Below are positions 49,453 through 61,551 of a DNA stretch of 64,000 nucleotides, in pieces (the stretch's first letter is position 1; every line of letters starts with the position of its first letter). The position numbers and the translations under genes were made by a program. The notes below the pieces were generated by a model, which had not been told where the DNA came from, did not search any database, and was given only the letters and a program-made list of their open reading frames with translations. This DNA comes from Larix kaempferi (taxonomy: Eukaryota; Streptophyta; Pinopsida; Pinales; Pinaceae). Location of the stretch: positions 22,157,001-22,221,000 of the forward strand of contig BSBM01000904.1 in NCBI GenBank assembly GCA_027924585.1, read 5' to 3'.

Positions 49453-50010
49453 TTAAAACTCCAAATGCATCTATGTAGTGTGGAAGCCGTTTAATTTTTG
49501 AAAAAAAATTATGATCCATTGACCAAATTAAAATCCCACTAGTTACGTGATTGTAAATCTCTGTTGTACTTACTTGTATGCATTAATATAATCGCTTAAA
49601 AAATGTAATACATAGGAATTGAAGCCTTATAACATGTACATTAGCGTAAAATGTCAAGCATAAACAAACTTTTAATAACAAATACTAAAAAAAAATGAAC
49701 TTAAATATTATTCATCCATGTATGAAAATGAACTTTAAAACTCCAAATACATCTATGTAGTGTGGAAGCCATTTAATTTTTGAAATAAAATTATGATCCG
49801 TTGACCAAATTAAAATCCCACTAGTTACGTGATTGTAAATCTCTGTTGTACTTACTTGTATGCATTAATATAATCCCTTAAAAAATGTAATACATAGGAA
49901 TTGAAGCTTATAACATCTACATTAGCGTAAAATGTCGAGCATAAATAAACTTTTAATAACAAATACTAAAAAAATGAAATTAAATATTATTCATCCATGT
50001 ATGAAAATGA
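49453..50010. repeat. Tandem duplication, 282 bp x 2, beside the splice donor
   Basis: Units 49453-49734 and 49735-50010 are nearly identical, with a few substitutions and small indels. In gene sense the second unit ends 47 bases inside the intron from the donor of exon 50057-50169. The low divergence indicates a recent duplication. Confidence 0.93.
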
Positions 50011-50056
50011 AAAAAATGACTTGCATTAAAGGGCTACGAGTATGAAGATTTCTTAC

Positions 50057-50169
50057 CGGGATGCTACCGGGAAATGTAAGATCCTTGTGAAGTATTTTTG
50101 CAAATGTATTTTGCCTATTCTTGCCTCTAAATGGCGTGTGCCCATAAAGCAATTCATACAACAAGATAC
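50057..50169 (-). CDS. PHOT: Phototropin kinase-domain exon (upstream of the two in window)
   Basis: This 113-nt exon has two bases completing a split Gly codon, then 37 codons ending in phase 0. The protein reads (G)ILLYELLYGHTPFRG, then KNRQNTFAKILHKDLTFPGSIP. This is the subdomain IX-X region of plant phototropin kinases, where (A)LGILLYEMLYGxTPFRGKNRQxTFxNILHKDLTFP is diagnostic and distinguishes them from PID and D6PK kinases. The acceptor is TTTTTTAATCTAG (exon starts at 50169) and the donor is GTAAGA after CCG. The continuation is the exon at 14423-14563, 35.5 kb away. The preceding exon, expected to end in DWWALG, was searched for in 50170-64000 and not found. Role by family: blue-light-activated autophosphorylating kinase at the plasma membrane. 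Confidence 0.9.
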
Positions 50170-51215
50170 CTAGATTAAAAAATAAACAAGAATGTTCAGC
50201 TAAAACACCACAGGTATCGATAAGTATGTAAGCACTATGAAAATACATGAATTTATGATGGATAATATATATATTTATATTTAAATGCTTAATGTATCAC
50301 AGAAAAATACTTACATCAGAAGAAAAGGTACAGTAGGAAGGTATGTATAAGGGTATTTATATTTTCTTTTCTCAAAAAACTAAAATACCAAAAAATCTGA
50401 ATAGGAATATTCTTGACATCTTTGATTAACAAAAATTATTTAGCCAACAATTATATACATACCTCTTTCTTACATGATTGACATTGAAATTAGATCATAT
50501 ATAACATGAAAAGAAATGATTAGGTTCCTATTGATCTTATACTAATAATTTAATACATAAATGATGCTTGTGAATTCGTTAGACTTCCTATTATCCATAT
50601 ATTGACCCTCTTCACCCAATTCCAACTAGTGTTAACCAATTTTACTAGTATTAATGACTAAATTAACATTATAACAAAGTGCCAAGTAACTATGTAAATT
50701 GATTAAACCAAAGCATACATATAATCATGTGGTGATTTTTGAACATTGATTTAAAAACGATTTTTGAACATTGATTTAAAAACAATAGTACATGCAAGAA
50801 TGGTAACTCTTGAAATCAAATCATGTAACGAGGAAACCTTCTTATTTATATTTGAGAAATTTGTAGAACAAATTGAGACGAATTTTTAACCACCCTAGTT
50901 TAATGATGTGCTTTTTATTGTCCTGAAACACTTAGGACAAACTCTTGACCTTGTTTTATCCCTCTTAGGTACCTTCTAAGTAGCACAAGTGCTTCCATTG
51001 TCTTGAAGCGCCCATGACTATCCATTGAACTTTTTTTCCTCTTAGGTACCTTCTAAAGAGCACAAACTTTTAATTTTTGTTATATTGAATCAAGTAAAGC
51101 AATCTTTATTTTTGAGATTTTACAATTTAAAAATTATTTGTTGATATTTAAGCTTTTAAAACTGGAAAGAAATATCTGAATAACAAGAACAATGAACTCA
51201 AGGTGGTTTTGGATC
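50170..51215. other. Intron sequence, no repeat or gene recognised
   Basis: This AT-rich sequence lies upstream of the phototropin exon in gene sense. A short tandem (GATTTTTGAACATTGATTTAAAAAC twice, 50737-50783) is the only structure noticed. Confidence 0.5.
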
Positions 51216-53084
51216 TGTTACAACTTTATGTCACACCCTTGGTGACAAAGCCCTAACTCACTAGATGAAAGACAAGGGTAACTAAAAAGGAGGAAACTAT
51301 CACCTCACCGATCCTCTTCTTCTCTTTAGGTTGGCTCTCCTCTAGCACAAAGGGGGGTTCCCTAAGAATAGGATTGCTAAAGTTATGCCATGAAAGCTTA
51401 AGGTGAAAGAATAGGTTAACTCTAGAAAAACACAGTTTTAAGAATATAGATTATAAAGGATGGGTGATAGTGGGATCAAGACTAGTGATAGGCTCATTGG
51501 GAATATGGTGTCAAAGGATAGAAAATGTATTAGGATACTTCTTGAAAAGGGAAAGAAGTATACAACTGGATAAATGGATTGCAACCCAATTTTCTTATTA
51601 ATTTATAAAGCAGATTTTAGTAGGTTGATGTAAGCATACGATCCCTACACCATGGATTGCTTACATGAAAAGGCATCAACACATAGTCCTAGCATTGTAT
51701 TTTAATGAAACAATACTAGGGAAATATATGAAGAAAAAGAAGGAAATATCTTCTCTACTTATCCAATTCAATTTAAATAAATTACTCTTTAGAAGCCATT
51801 TCACAAGTAGATCTCCAACAGTGAAAATCAACCCAAAAAATCAGCAACAAGGTTCCACTGCTACTACTCAATACTTCATTGGCGCCATACAACAATAGAT
51901 TTAGTTTCTCTCCAAACCATTTACATTTTACAAATAAAGAGAGCAAACCATTATATAGGTTTCAAATCAACTTTCATGTACAATAAACAAACAATTGTTC
52001 TCCTAGATCCATTAGTTCTCCAAGGGATACAATGAAATATTATATTTTTAACCTCCTAAACAATTGCTTTCCTAAACAAAGCAATAAGTTGTTGAGATTT
52101 ACATCCATTCCTAGGAGAAACAATATAATAATCATCCTCCTCCTAAAGGAAAAACAATAAAATAATTCTATCATGTAGCTAACTCTTTGAGAAGATTTAG
52201 CAATAATAAAATAATAGAGTTGGTTATAAGAAACAAATTCCATCAAATGAGAATAAGATAGGGTTCCTCTCTTAGGTTGAATGCCTTGACCATGCAACAA
52301 CCTTCATGAAATAATAAATTAATCCTCCTTGAGTGCACCCCCTTGAGAGGAAGAAACCCCCACATGTGTGAACAAGGCTGAAATGTGGTTGACCAAGCAT
52401 GTGATACGTCCTCCTCAATTTGGCATGTGTAGACTCCTTAAACTCTATGGAACTAGGGTGCTCTACCCATGCATAGAAAATTCCCATGTGTGAGTTGTCA
52501 ACCATGGGAAATACCTTTGAAACATGTGCATGCGAAACAAACTTTGACCAAGGGAAATAATAAAATAGTCTTTGATATAGGAATGCTCCTTTGAGAGACT
52601 TGCCACTCTAACCACCTTTATAACCACGTCTTGATTAATGTGCATTAGCAACAACCTTTGACCAAGAAAAATAATATAATAGATGAGGTCCCATTGTGAA
52701 ATGTGTCTTTCTAACCACCTTGACCAAGCTATTAACCAACTTGAGGAATGCACCCTTGAAGAATGTGCTTAGGAGGTTAGATGTTTCTTCAGTAAATAAC
52801 ATTTTAATCTCTAAGAAGGGTGCACCCTAGACAAGAGTGCCATGGAGATGATATTGTGAATTTTAGCTTGCACATACTATGAATTTTGGCACAATAAGGT
52901 GTGCCATAGGGATGTGTGCCATCCTCTCAAGTAATAATATCCCAATGAATGCATGACTTGAGAAGTGTTCCATGAAAGAGGATGCTCCTTCAATAAGCCT
53001 TTGAGTGGTCAAAACATAGTCAAACCATACCAAAGTACCCTAAAAAAGTGTCATTGAGGAGCACTCAACAAGAGGGTTCTAGAC

Positions 53085-53328
53085 TGTAAGGTGCCCAGAT
53101 GGGCACATAGACAATTAATTCATGAAGACATAGGAAATAGACATCAAAGCACACCATCTTCTCATTAATTAAAGTACATATATACAATGAGAAGTGACCT
53201 TTGGATTTTGAATTCCAAGTGGTTTCTTGGACTCTCGGGTGACACTTGGTCTACCCTCAATGACCATTAATCTTCTTTGAATGTGAGTGGTGCTCACCAA
53301 TCCTAACACCAAGGATTAGGCTCCAACA
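53085..53328 (-). repeat. 3' LTR of the TRIM-like element
   Basis: 244 bp, TGTAAGGTGCC...CTCCAACA. Compared with the right LTR it lacks about 28 bases where that LTR has a short tandem duplication (ATTAATTAAAGTACATATAT). Confidence 0.92.
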
Positions 53329-53340
53329 AATCCCCCCTTA
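53329..53340 (-). other. Polypurine tract of the TRIM-like element
   Basis: The minus strand reads TAAGGGGGGATT immediately before the 3' LTR TGTTGGAGCC. It is a G-rich purine run at the required place. Confidence 0.75.
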
Positions 53341-56332
53341 ATCCGAAGGGTGTATATGAGGCAAGGAAAATAAGTGAGTTGGATAAGTGGAAGTGGACAA
53401 CTACCACCTGTTGAACATTTCCATCTCGAACATCTTTTACTAAGAAGGTTAGCTAGAAGCTTGCACATGCTTCTACTAAATACAAGAGCTCTCTAAAAGG
53501 ATGGTTTTGGCTGACCATCAACCGAAATGGGCTAGCAGAAGCTGGAATATTCTACTATGTGTGTGGTTTAAGGATGACCACAAACGCTGGAACTTGGCGA
53601 CAACACTCACTAAGAGGTTCTCTAGAACTTGACTTGAAGGCTCAGAGGTTCTATCTGGAATGGTGGTTTGAGGCTGACCAAAAACCAACTGGAGAGCTGA
53701 AAATAGGAAGTGAACATCTGCAACTTGCTGAACATTTCGATCTTGACAACCTTTTGCCAAGTTAGTTAGAAGCTTGCACATGCTTCTGCTAATATAAGGT
53801 GCTCTCGATACCAGTGATTTTAGGATGACCACCAACTCTGGAGCTCAGTCGAACATAGCTCTTCACAGGCTCACTTGTTCTAGCTCGCTTGTTAATGACG
53901 GTCTTCATTCCCCCCTGTCAGGAACAATGTGAGGAGAGGAAAGTCTCATGGTGTCACAATTAGACACAAAACACATGAGTACTCCAACCCAGAGTGTAGT
54001 CTGCACTACGGTCTTTCTCCATAATGCTCGGGATATTTAGACAATAACTCCGACGAAATCAACAACTTCTTTAGTAACGAATTCATCAGTGGAAATGTGC
54101 ATTTTCTGAAAAGGATAGATCTGTCATGCACCACTGTGCCCACCAAACTTTACAATATTTGCTTGGGATTTCACATTCCAAAACTTACTAAGGATTAAGC
54201 AGTCCTAGATGTATACCCATCCTCTATACCTCCTTCATATGTTGTGTTTGCAGCTCGTACTGGATCTCGAACAACCTCTAAAGGGTTCGAGTATGCACAC
54301 GACTGTCACAAGAAGAGAGCTCACGATATCTTTAATCAATATTTTTCACTTCAGAATATGGAGTCCACGCTCACGATAGAAAGATAGCGCAGAAATAAGA
54401 GAAGTCTTCACGTCCGGCACTTAGGATGGTAGTCGCCTATTGAAAGAGAAAGTAATAAGCAGTTCAAACGTACCAAGGATGGTAGTGCATCAATACAATG
54501 AAGGCTCTTTGCAAAACAACCTTAGCTCCACGATAGCATAGTGGAGTCGCCACTCTAGCAAGTCTTCAAAATCAAGCAATCCTCAACAAACCAAGCAATC
54601 ATCTGGAGAGGGCGCGCAGCTCTTCAACCAACGAAAGTCGCAGCTCTGGACTTCAAAAGAGAGGTCAAAGAAACCTTTATAAAAAACGTAGTAGTTTTGA
54701 CTCACAACTGGATAGAGCCCACACTACATGATTTTCTTCTCTACAAGCTCGACATGAGACAGATCTTCACTCCACAAAAAATGTAGTAGTGTATTCACAC
54801 AAATCCAGGCGCATATCTGCACAAATCTTCAACGCAGCATACTATCGCAGCTCCACATAGTGAGAGAAAGAAAGTCACAGTACCAACGCATATTCCCGAA
54901 TCAGCTCTGGTCTTCAAAGTCTTCACACTTCAATGCTGCTCCAATATAGAGGTCGTAGAGCACCAAGAGAGGCCGCACACACTAGTAGAGATAGCTCAAG
55001 CTCTTGTAGATAGGTTCCAGATTCACTGCGCCAATTCATAGCCATGCCACAATTTCTGTAACTCTTCACTTGAATGTTGACACTCCGTACCTTTGTTCTT
55101 TAAACAGATTTACCACAATAAATGTCTTCATGATCGTACAGCTTTAGTCACCAAAACAAGGGCATTTTTTATGAGTTGATGAGTGAAGCCCTAGATGAAG
55201 CCGAGGGTTGCTCCTCGCAAATCCGTGTGGAAGGGAGAAAGCACATCCATCGTGGAATATCACTTTCTCAATGAAGTTTGCAGCAAATCGTAGATAGGGA
55301 GCCGTTGAGGATAGCTATTAAGAAGACCGTTGAGAAAAGGGCGCTCATGGTAATTCCATTTCAATGATACGTTGTTGCAACACATTATTCAATAGGCTCA
55401 CTCTCCTCCACCGGGCTCATGCTCTCGCAGCTCTCCAAAGAACGTAGTTTACATATAGAAGAGGTCGCAACTCTCCAAAGTGCGGTGGCTCAACTTCACA
55501 GGTCTCTATGCAGACTTCACCGTAGGAACAAATATCCATAGCTCCACTATGGTCTTCACACACACATGAATTCTTCAAAATCATGAGGCAAGCAGCAAAA
55601 GAGGATCTCCACCGTGTATTTCCACGCAACAATATCCATGCACCGACTTTACTACTCAACGCATTAAGCAGTAGTCTTTGCTTTACCTTCACGCAAAGGA
55701 AACCTCCAGGTTTTGGACGCGCAGGTCTACATGGAGTCTCCCAGCAAGGATCGAAATCGTGACATTTCGCTTACACCAGTTGTCACACAACAATATGTAG
55801 CCCTTCAAGGGAAAACACTGGCCGTAGAATGAATTTTAGATCGTGGAGAGATACTAGAATAAAGAGGAGTTTAAGGTTTCTTTCTCACATGCAATCCCAA
55901 TAGCAATTAGGGTTGTGCGATGAAGCTAGGAGATGGAGAGTTCGGATACCATCTACGGTTTATGCAATGAGAGCAGGAAATATGGAAGAGCATAATAAGG
56001 AGGTCGAACGGTCTTAATGATAGTGCGCAGAGGGAACATGCCAAAAATTAGAAGGGCAGAGAATGCACAATTGGTGTGGCAGAATATGTTGTAGGTTTGT
56101 GCACGCAGAAGATAGCAGAGAATAGTGCAGAGAATAATACCTATGAATAGAGAAGCGGTCATGCATGAGTAACGTCTACACATAGAAAGAGAATACACTC
56201 CAAATTTAGGATTAGCGGGTGAACGGTTAAGCCAACAGGGACTCAGCAGTAGAAATTATGGGCAAGGAATATGGCAGTGTTCTGAGAACAATATGGCAGT
56301 ATTCTGAGAGCACAGGCCAGAGGCTCATAAAT

Positions 56333-56344
56333 GCTCTAATACCA
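56333..56344 (-). other. Internal primer-binding site, initiator tRNA-Met type
   Basis: The minus strand reads TGGTATTAGAGC, 11 of 12 matches to TGGTATCAGAGC, one base from an LTR-tip copy (56346-56355). Confidence 0.8.
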
Positions 56345-56552
56345 CTGTAAGGTGCACGCAGAAGAAGATAGCAGAGAATAGTGCATGAATAGAGAAGCGG
56401 TCATGCATGAGTAACGTTTACACAAAGAAAGATAATACATTCCAAATTTAGGATTAGCGGGTGAACGGTTAAGCCAACAAGGACGCAGCAGTAGAAATTA
56501 TGGGCAATGAATATGGCAGTATTCTGAGACCACAGGCCAGAGGATCATAAAT

Positions 56553-56562
56553 GCTGATACCA
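56553..56562 (-). other. LTR-adjacent primer-binding site, initiator tRNA-Met type
   Basis: The minus strand reads TGGTATCAGC directly next to the 5' LTR (56564). The first nine bases match the consensus, then it diverges. Confidence 0.8.
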
Positions 56563-56563
56563 C

Positions 56564-56836
56564 TGTAAGGTGCTCAAACTGGCACATAGACAATTAATTC
56601 ATGAAGACATAGGAAATAGGGGTCAAAGCACACAAACTTCTCATTAATTAAAGTACATATATACAATCATTAATTAAAGTACATATATATAATGAGAAGT
56701 GACCTTCGGAGGATTTCGAATTCCAAGTGGTCTCTTCAACTCCAGGGTGACTCTTGGTCTACCCTCAATGACCATTAATCTTCTTTGAACGTGACTAGTG
56801 CTCACCAATCCTAACACCAAGGATTAGGCTCCAACA
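56564..56836 (-). repeat. 5' LTR of the TRIM-like element
   Basis: 273 bp, TGTAAGGTGCTC...CTCCAACA, followed by the target duplication TAGAC. It contains a 28-base internal tandem duplication around 56640-56690. Confidence 0.92.
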
Positions 56837-57526
56837 TAGACATGTCAGGATGAAGTGGCTTATGTGTGAAATATCCTTTCATCATGTAGGGAACTCAACC
56901 AAGGAGGGTTCGAACCTCATTCAATCCAAAAATAACCAATCTTCAAGGTGAATAAGGAGCAACTATATTAGGCATCCTCGAGGAGAACAGAGTCCAATAA
57001 TACAAAGTGAAAACCATAGGGAATTTGACATTCTTGTGGCTAGGATTCTCCACCCAATTAAAATTAATAAAAGCTTAAGAAATCATGGTAAAACACCCTT
57101 AATCAGATTATCACACCAAGATATAATTATTAATAGTTAAAACATAGAGAGATCTTAATTTTTGATGGGTTCCCACTCCATGAAATGCACTAAGAGCTAG
57201 ATAATTGTATCAAATGCTAATTCACAAGCCATCCAATCATGCCGGTACTATCAAATAGGAGGATCGCACCACATCATGAAAAATGTTGATCAACAAGCAC
57301 ATGCTAACTCATCCACTAGACCACCATTAGAACATGAACATGAATCCTCCATCACCTCCTAGAAACAATCAAATAATCAAATGTGAGCAACATCTCTTAG
57401 CCAAAGCGAACATGTACCCCAGTCCATCCAATGAATCACCCTATAAGCTCAATCCTTGTGATACACATAAAAAATGACGTGACAAATATCAGATGTATAA
57501 TCCTCATACAACATCCCGGGTAACAG

Positions 57527-58425
57527 ATTGAAATGGCATGCTAAATGTAGCGATATACATGATTAGTAAAATTAAAATAAATAAAAGCAATAATAAATAA
57601 ACATAGGTAAGGGGCCTCTCAATCTTTAAAAAAGGTACAAGGTTACAATATATAATCCTTTTACTCGTTTGAAGTATATTTCGTAAATATATATTTATTC
57701 GGTGTTTTCTAAAAATATCTTTAATCTCAATATTCATTTGTCCTTGTGAGTGGCACTTTACTGGTGGCACTTTACTATTGTAGTAGTAAAAATGGATAGG
57801 CTCACTCCATTCATTTAAGTGGTATCAAGATTCACTATAGTGAAATTAGGGCAAGCTTTCGTTCATTACATTTCTCATCTTACTCCATCTAACACATTCA
57901 TCAACCAACTAATCATCTCCATTCGTCCATGTCTTTATCTCCATTATCGCTATTTCGCTCTATGCCATTGCAAGACACAAAGTCCACGGCCCTAACTTAT
58001 TTACCTCTCATTGGAACAATTTCCATCATTGATAATTATGTTGATATTTTTATATAAGGGTAAATATTTTTGAGAAGTCTCTAGTCCAATATAGCACTTC
58101 TATTCACATTGCTTGTGAAGTTTGGTCTATGGCAACATAAAGGCCTTGTCACATCTCATATTGCATAAGGTTTCACATTGTGGGGGTGTTTTCAGCTGGT
58201 ACCTTGGAACATTGGATAGATGTGAGGGGATACATCTTCATGGAGCATATTCACTTCTTTAGGATGGGATATTTGAAGAATATCTTTGCTAGAGGATGTT
58301 CAATTCTTTATGGTGGATGATTAGATTGATTGTCATCTTATGGTTGGATGCTATTTTCATGCATCTGCTTTGACACATGTAGATGATTCGTAGTGATATT
58401 TTGCATGGTGCTGTTATATTATTGA
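57527..58425. other. Unassigned repeat-like sequence
   Basis: No gene was seen. AGTGGTATCAAGATTC near 57820 resembles an initiator-tRNA-Met primer site, but no LTR end can be fixed beside it. A motif near 58128 (GGTCTATGGCAACATAAAGGCC) recurs near 61223 (GATCTGTGGTATCATAAAGGCC), so both belong to one dispersed repeat. Confidence 0.35.
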
Positions 58426-60997
58426 TGTTACTAGGAGAAGATGTTCTCCATGGTCCCCTTTGGTTGAATGTGTGGTGGGGACATACTTGATGATAGATGG
58501 AGTTAACACTTTTCTCATATCCCCTTTCCTTTGGTCTTGATGTGCTATGGTAGTGAATTTTTCCTTTGTGGTATTTACCTAGGTGATATTACATTGTAAT
58601 ATTTGTCATTGTCCAGGTGGAATATGTGTATTGATGATGTTGGTACCCTTGTGATTTATTATTGCCTAAGTTTGAGTTAGAAGGGGGTACTAAATTATAT
58701 TTCCTTGATGATCAATCCTTTTACAAGGTTTGGTGAGGTATTGATAATGTAATAGTCCATTGGTGGTGCACCCTAGGTTCAAGCGTAGGAGGAGCTTCTA
58801 TTTTGTTGTTACATGAATTATTATCATGGTTGGGTTTTGCTAGAGAGAACAACGTATTTGCATGATACAACACTTGTTGGAGAGCACCCCACTCATTGGC
58901 ACACATGTTCATGTTGATTTAATTAGTTGGTGATAAGTTGGGAGGTTGGACTATGGTTTCATTAAAATATTAGCCTTTGTGCATACATGTTGAGGATGAT
59001 TTAACCAATGAATGGTTAATTTAATCATTTTAAAGTCTAATACTTGAGTTCCCTACTTCATTTGGCATCTTTTCACACCCGGGGGGGTTTATTTGGAGGT
59101 GACTTAGGGGTTTTGATTGAGTGCTCCCCTCTTGGTACATATTTCAAGACATTCACGGATTATTTTATTATTCATTGATGAGAAGTGTAACTACCTTTGC
59201 ATGCTTCCCTATGCCACCTTCTTTATTATTCACATGGTTTTGGAGAATTAATTGATGGTATTGCAAAATAACACATGGTTTTGCACATGCATTAATGAGG
59301 TCAACCACCATTGGTACTATCTCCTAGGGTGCACTTGGTGTTATTTTATGGATTATTGATTGGAGGTGGTTGAGATGGCACATTGTTTCTTTATGTTGGA
59401 GCACCCTCTTCTTCTTGTTCACACATATGAGGAGGTTGGCACACCTCCATGAGGTGCATCTCTTCAAAGGAGAATATTTTATATTATTGGTAGGTGACGG
59501 GGCTCCATTGCACATCCTTCTAGGGTGCACCTCACCTAGGTGCTCTTTCATCAGTATTGCATGGTTATTTCAGCTCAACCTAGTTGCTCTTTCATTAGTG
59601 TTGCATGGTTATTTCAACTAGACTTGGTATTAGCACTCTCATCTCTTTGACTGAGCACTTATATTATTTTATTTGGAAGTAGTAATGGAGTTTTTTGGAG
59701 CCCCCTTTTTTCTCACATGTGTGAGGTGCTTACACATGCATTTTCTTCGTGTTATTTCTATCTTTGGAGCTTATTGGAGAGTGCACATGTTGAAAGTTAT
59801 TTTTTCTACTTTAGGAGGGTTTCTCTTGGTCCATCTCTCAGAAGACCACATCCTATAATTATTTTATTTCATTCTTGAAGGACGCAAATATGAAGGAGCA
59901 TATTTTAAAATTTCATTAAGCTTTTACATGGTCAAAAGGCCTATTTTAGTGGTGTGCCCTCTCTCCTTTGAAGGATATCTTGCACTATAGTGTATATCTT
60001 TGTATATCCCAAATCATCTATTTGACTTGTCAACCATGATGGTTTATATATAAATAACTCCAATATTTTATTGTTGTTGGACTTGTCATGGAGTTAGTTA
60101 AGAAGATAGTATATTTTAATTGTAAGAGAGAATTAGCTCACTCTATATAAAGGAGATTTCTCTCCATTTTATTTGTGATTGGCACTTAATGAGTTGGCAG
60201 TTAGGACTTAGAGAGGTGATGAAGTATTTGAGCTTCGGAGTTGGAGCTTGATGGGGCTCCCTTGTACTACCACGATTGAATATTAATGAAGAGATGAGGT
60301 ATAATGTTATATTTTGGTGCAAGGTTTCATGGTTTCATTGTTGTGAAATTATATTGAAATTTTTCTTGTTTTCAAATTTGATATAGAAGCCTAAATATTT
60401 TATTTTGGAGTAAATCAATGTGAGGAGGTTTCTCCCTCTTGATTTACTTATTTCTTTTTTTTATTGCCATTCTTCTAATAAACTAATTGAAGATTTGAAT
60501 AATAATTCAGAAATAATACAACACTTTTATATTTTATTGATGAATGGTACCTCCTAGGGCTCTCCAAGATTTGTTTCCATGTAAAATTCCATCAAGCACT
60601 CTAAATATAAATGTCACAAAGCTAGTCCATTTTCCTTTAGCACACATAATTGGAATGGAGATTGTAGCATACAAACTCTTATCCGTTGTTGGTTGGAGAT
60701 GGAAAAACAACTATTTCATCCACTTAACACCTTCATTGAAGTATTTGGGATGTGATAAACTTAGTCCATCCATTTAGTAACATCTCATGACTTCATTAGC
60801 CCATGATTGATAGGCATTAGTTTTCCCATCTTTTCTCTTGTTATTTTTTTTTATTCTCTATTTTTTCCTTATCCCTTTCCCCGTTTCCACCCCTTTTCAT
60901 ATATTGTAATAGCCATGCATTTTGTAAAGGATTAATTTTCCTATATTACCTATATCCCCCACTTCATAGATTACGGGGTTCTAGATTTGTTGTAACA
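58426..60997 (+). mobile_element. Family-2 LTR copy, sense plus
   Basis: It starts TGTTACTAGG and ends GTTGTAACA (60989-60997), about 2.57 kb, and is colinear in inverse orientation with 51216-57526. A TATA-like CTATATAAAGGAG lies near 60136. Many GTGCACCC/CACATG-type phrases are shared with 52320-53060. There is no primer-binding site after the end and no target duplication. ORF 60544-60777 (77 codons) has no recognisable domain. Confidence 0.6.
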
Positions 60998-61551
60998 AGA
61001 CCCAATATGCCATTATCCTTATACCAATATTGATGTTCATAGAGGTAGTGGTCTTCATACTAACATAATGGTTGATTGGCTGCATGGTTGAGCTGCTTGT
61101 TTTCTTTGTCTTCCCCTCCCTCCTTTGTGTGGCCTATGTGAATAATAGCATCCAAATACATGTATCTATAGAATTTTGCAATTGCTTATACAAATATAAA
61201 TATCCTCTCCTCATACCTCAAATTGATTGTGAGGCTTGATCTGTGGTATCATAAAGGCCATGGAATATTCCACTCCTCCAATATGCCATGATCCTTTTGC
61301 CAACACACTATCCACAAAGGTAGTGACCCTTCTACAAACATAATGGTTGATATGTTGTGGGATTGATAAGATTGCTTACTCAACCTTCCCTAAGCAATAG
61401 TAGTTAGTTTAAGTTCCATGACATGTTGGGTTAGACTTCCTCTAGTGTATATGACATGATGGTAGCTAAATAAAATAAAATAATGTTTTATGTATATTTA
61501 GCTATGATTACAAGTTAGTTCTTTCAATTCCAGGGTATCTAATATTCAAAC
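60998..61551. other. Unassigned sequence
   Basis: Dispersed-repeat fragments share 61223-61250 with 58128. It ends in the left copy of the ATTCAAAC duplication (61544-61551). No gene was seen. Confidence 0.4.

Larger units (their letters stand above)
14564..50056 (-). other. Giant phototropin intron (35,493 bp)
   Basis: The intron lies between two phase-compatible phototropin exons on the minus strand. Its 5' end is GTAAGA (50056 downward) and its 3' end is TTTTCTTGCAG (ending at 14564). It contains a LINE remnant, SINE candidates, a Copia-type remnant, one complete young LTR element, several solo LTRs and a hAT-like element. Most of its length is thus identifiable repeat. The alternative is that one exon belongs to a pseudogene or an assembly join. 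The intact reading frames, canonical splice sites and seamless protein continuity argue against that. Confidence 0.82.
56101..56563 (-). repeat. Tandem duplication carrying primer-binding site and LTR tip
   Basis: Unit 1 (56101-56353) and unit 2 (56354 to about 56566) share GCACGCAGAAGA..., GGATTAGCGGGTGAACGG, GGCCAGAGG(C/A)TCATAAATGCT and a primer-binding site followed by CACTGTAAGGTGC. The first unit therefore ends with a 10-base copy of the LTR tip although no LTR follows. Unit 2 is about 40 bases shorter through two small deletions. Confidence 0.9.
53085..56836 (-). mobile_element. TRIM-like non-autonomous LTR element (3752 bp)
   Basis: Short LTRs (53085-53328, 244 bp; 56564-56836, 273 bp) run TGTAAGGTGC...CTCCAACA, with target duplication TAGAC (53080-53084 and 56837-56841). 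Sense is minus. A primer-binding site for initiator tRNA-Met adjoins the right LTR and a polypurine tract adjoins the left LTR. The 3.2 kb interior has no Gag or pol motif; ORFs such as 53518-53835 have no recognisable domain. Internal phrases (GGATGACCACAAACTCTGGA types near 53570 and 53825; GCAGCTCTCCAAAG near 55430) recur. It must use enzymes from another element, probably Copia-type by its primer and LTR size (inference). Confidence 0.9.
51216..57526 (-). mobile_element. Old family-2 LTR, split by a TRIM-like insertion
   Basis: The LTR starts TGTTACAAC and ends near CCCGGGTAACA (57526). Without the insertion at 53085-56836 and its duplicated TAGAC it is about 2.55 kb. This is close to the inverse-orientation copy at 58426-60997 (2.57 kb), which it resembles along its length (ATATAGG promoter region near 51945; GTGCACCC blocks at 52330-53060). 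Flanking five-mers do not match, so target duplications are not evident. No coding sequence was recognised; frames between 52040 and 52753 are LTR sequence. Confidence 0.6.

Noticed and set aside
48970-50010. CRISPR-like array
   Set aside because: There are only two units per duplication, no regular spacers and no cas genes. These are tandem duplications in plant DNA.
53518-53835. 105-codon minus-strand ORF as a host gene
   Set aside because: It lies within the TRIM-like element interior, overlaps an ORF on the other strand, and has no recognisable domain.
57811-57830. Primer-binding site AGTGGTATCAAGATTC of another LTR element
   Set aside because: No LTR end or second LTR could be placed next to it; the match may be chance.
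60544-60777. 77-codon plus-strand ORF as a gene
   Set aside because: It has no recognisable domain, lies in family-2 LTR sequence, and its length is within chance for this composition.
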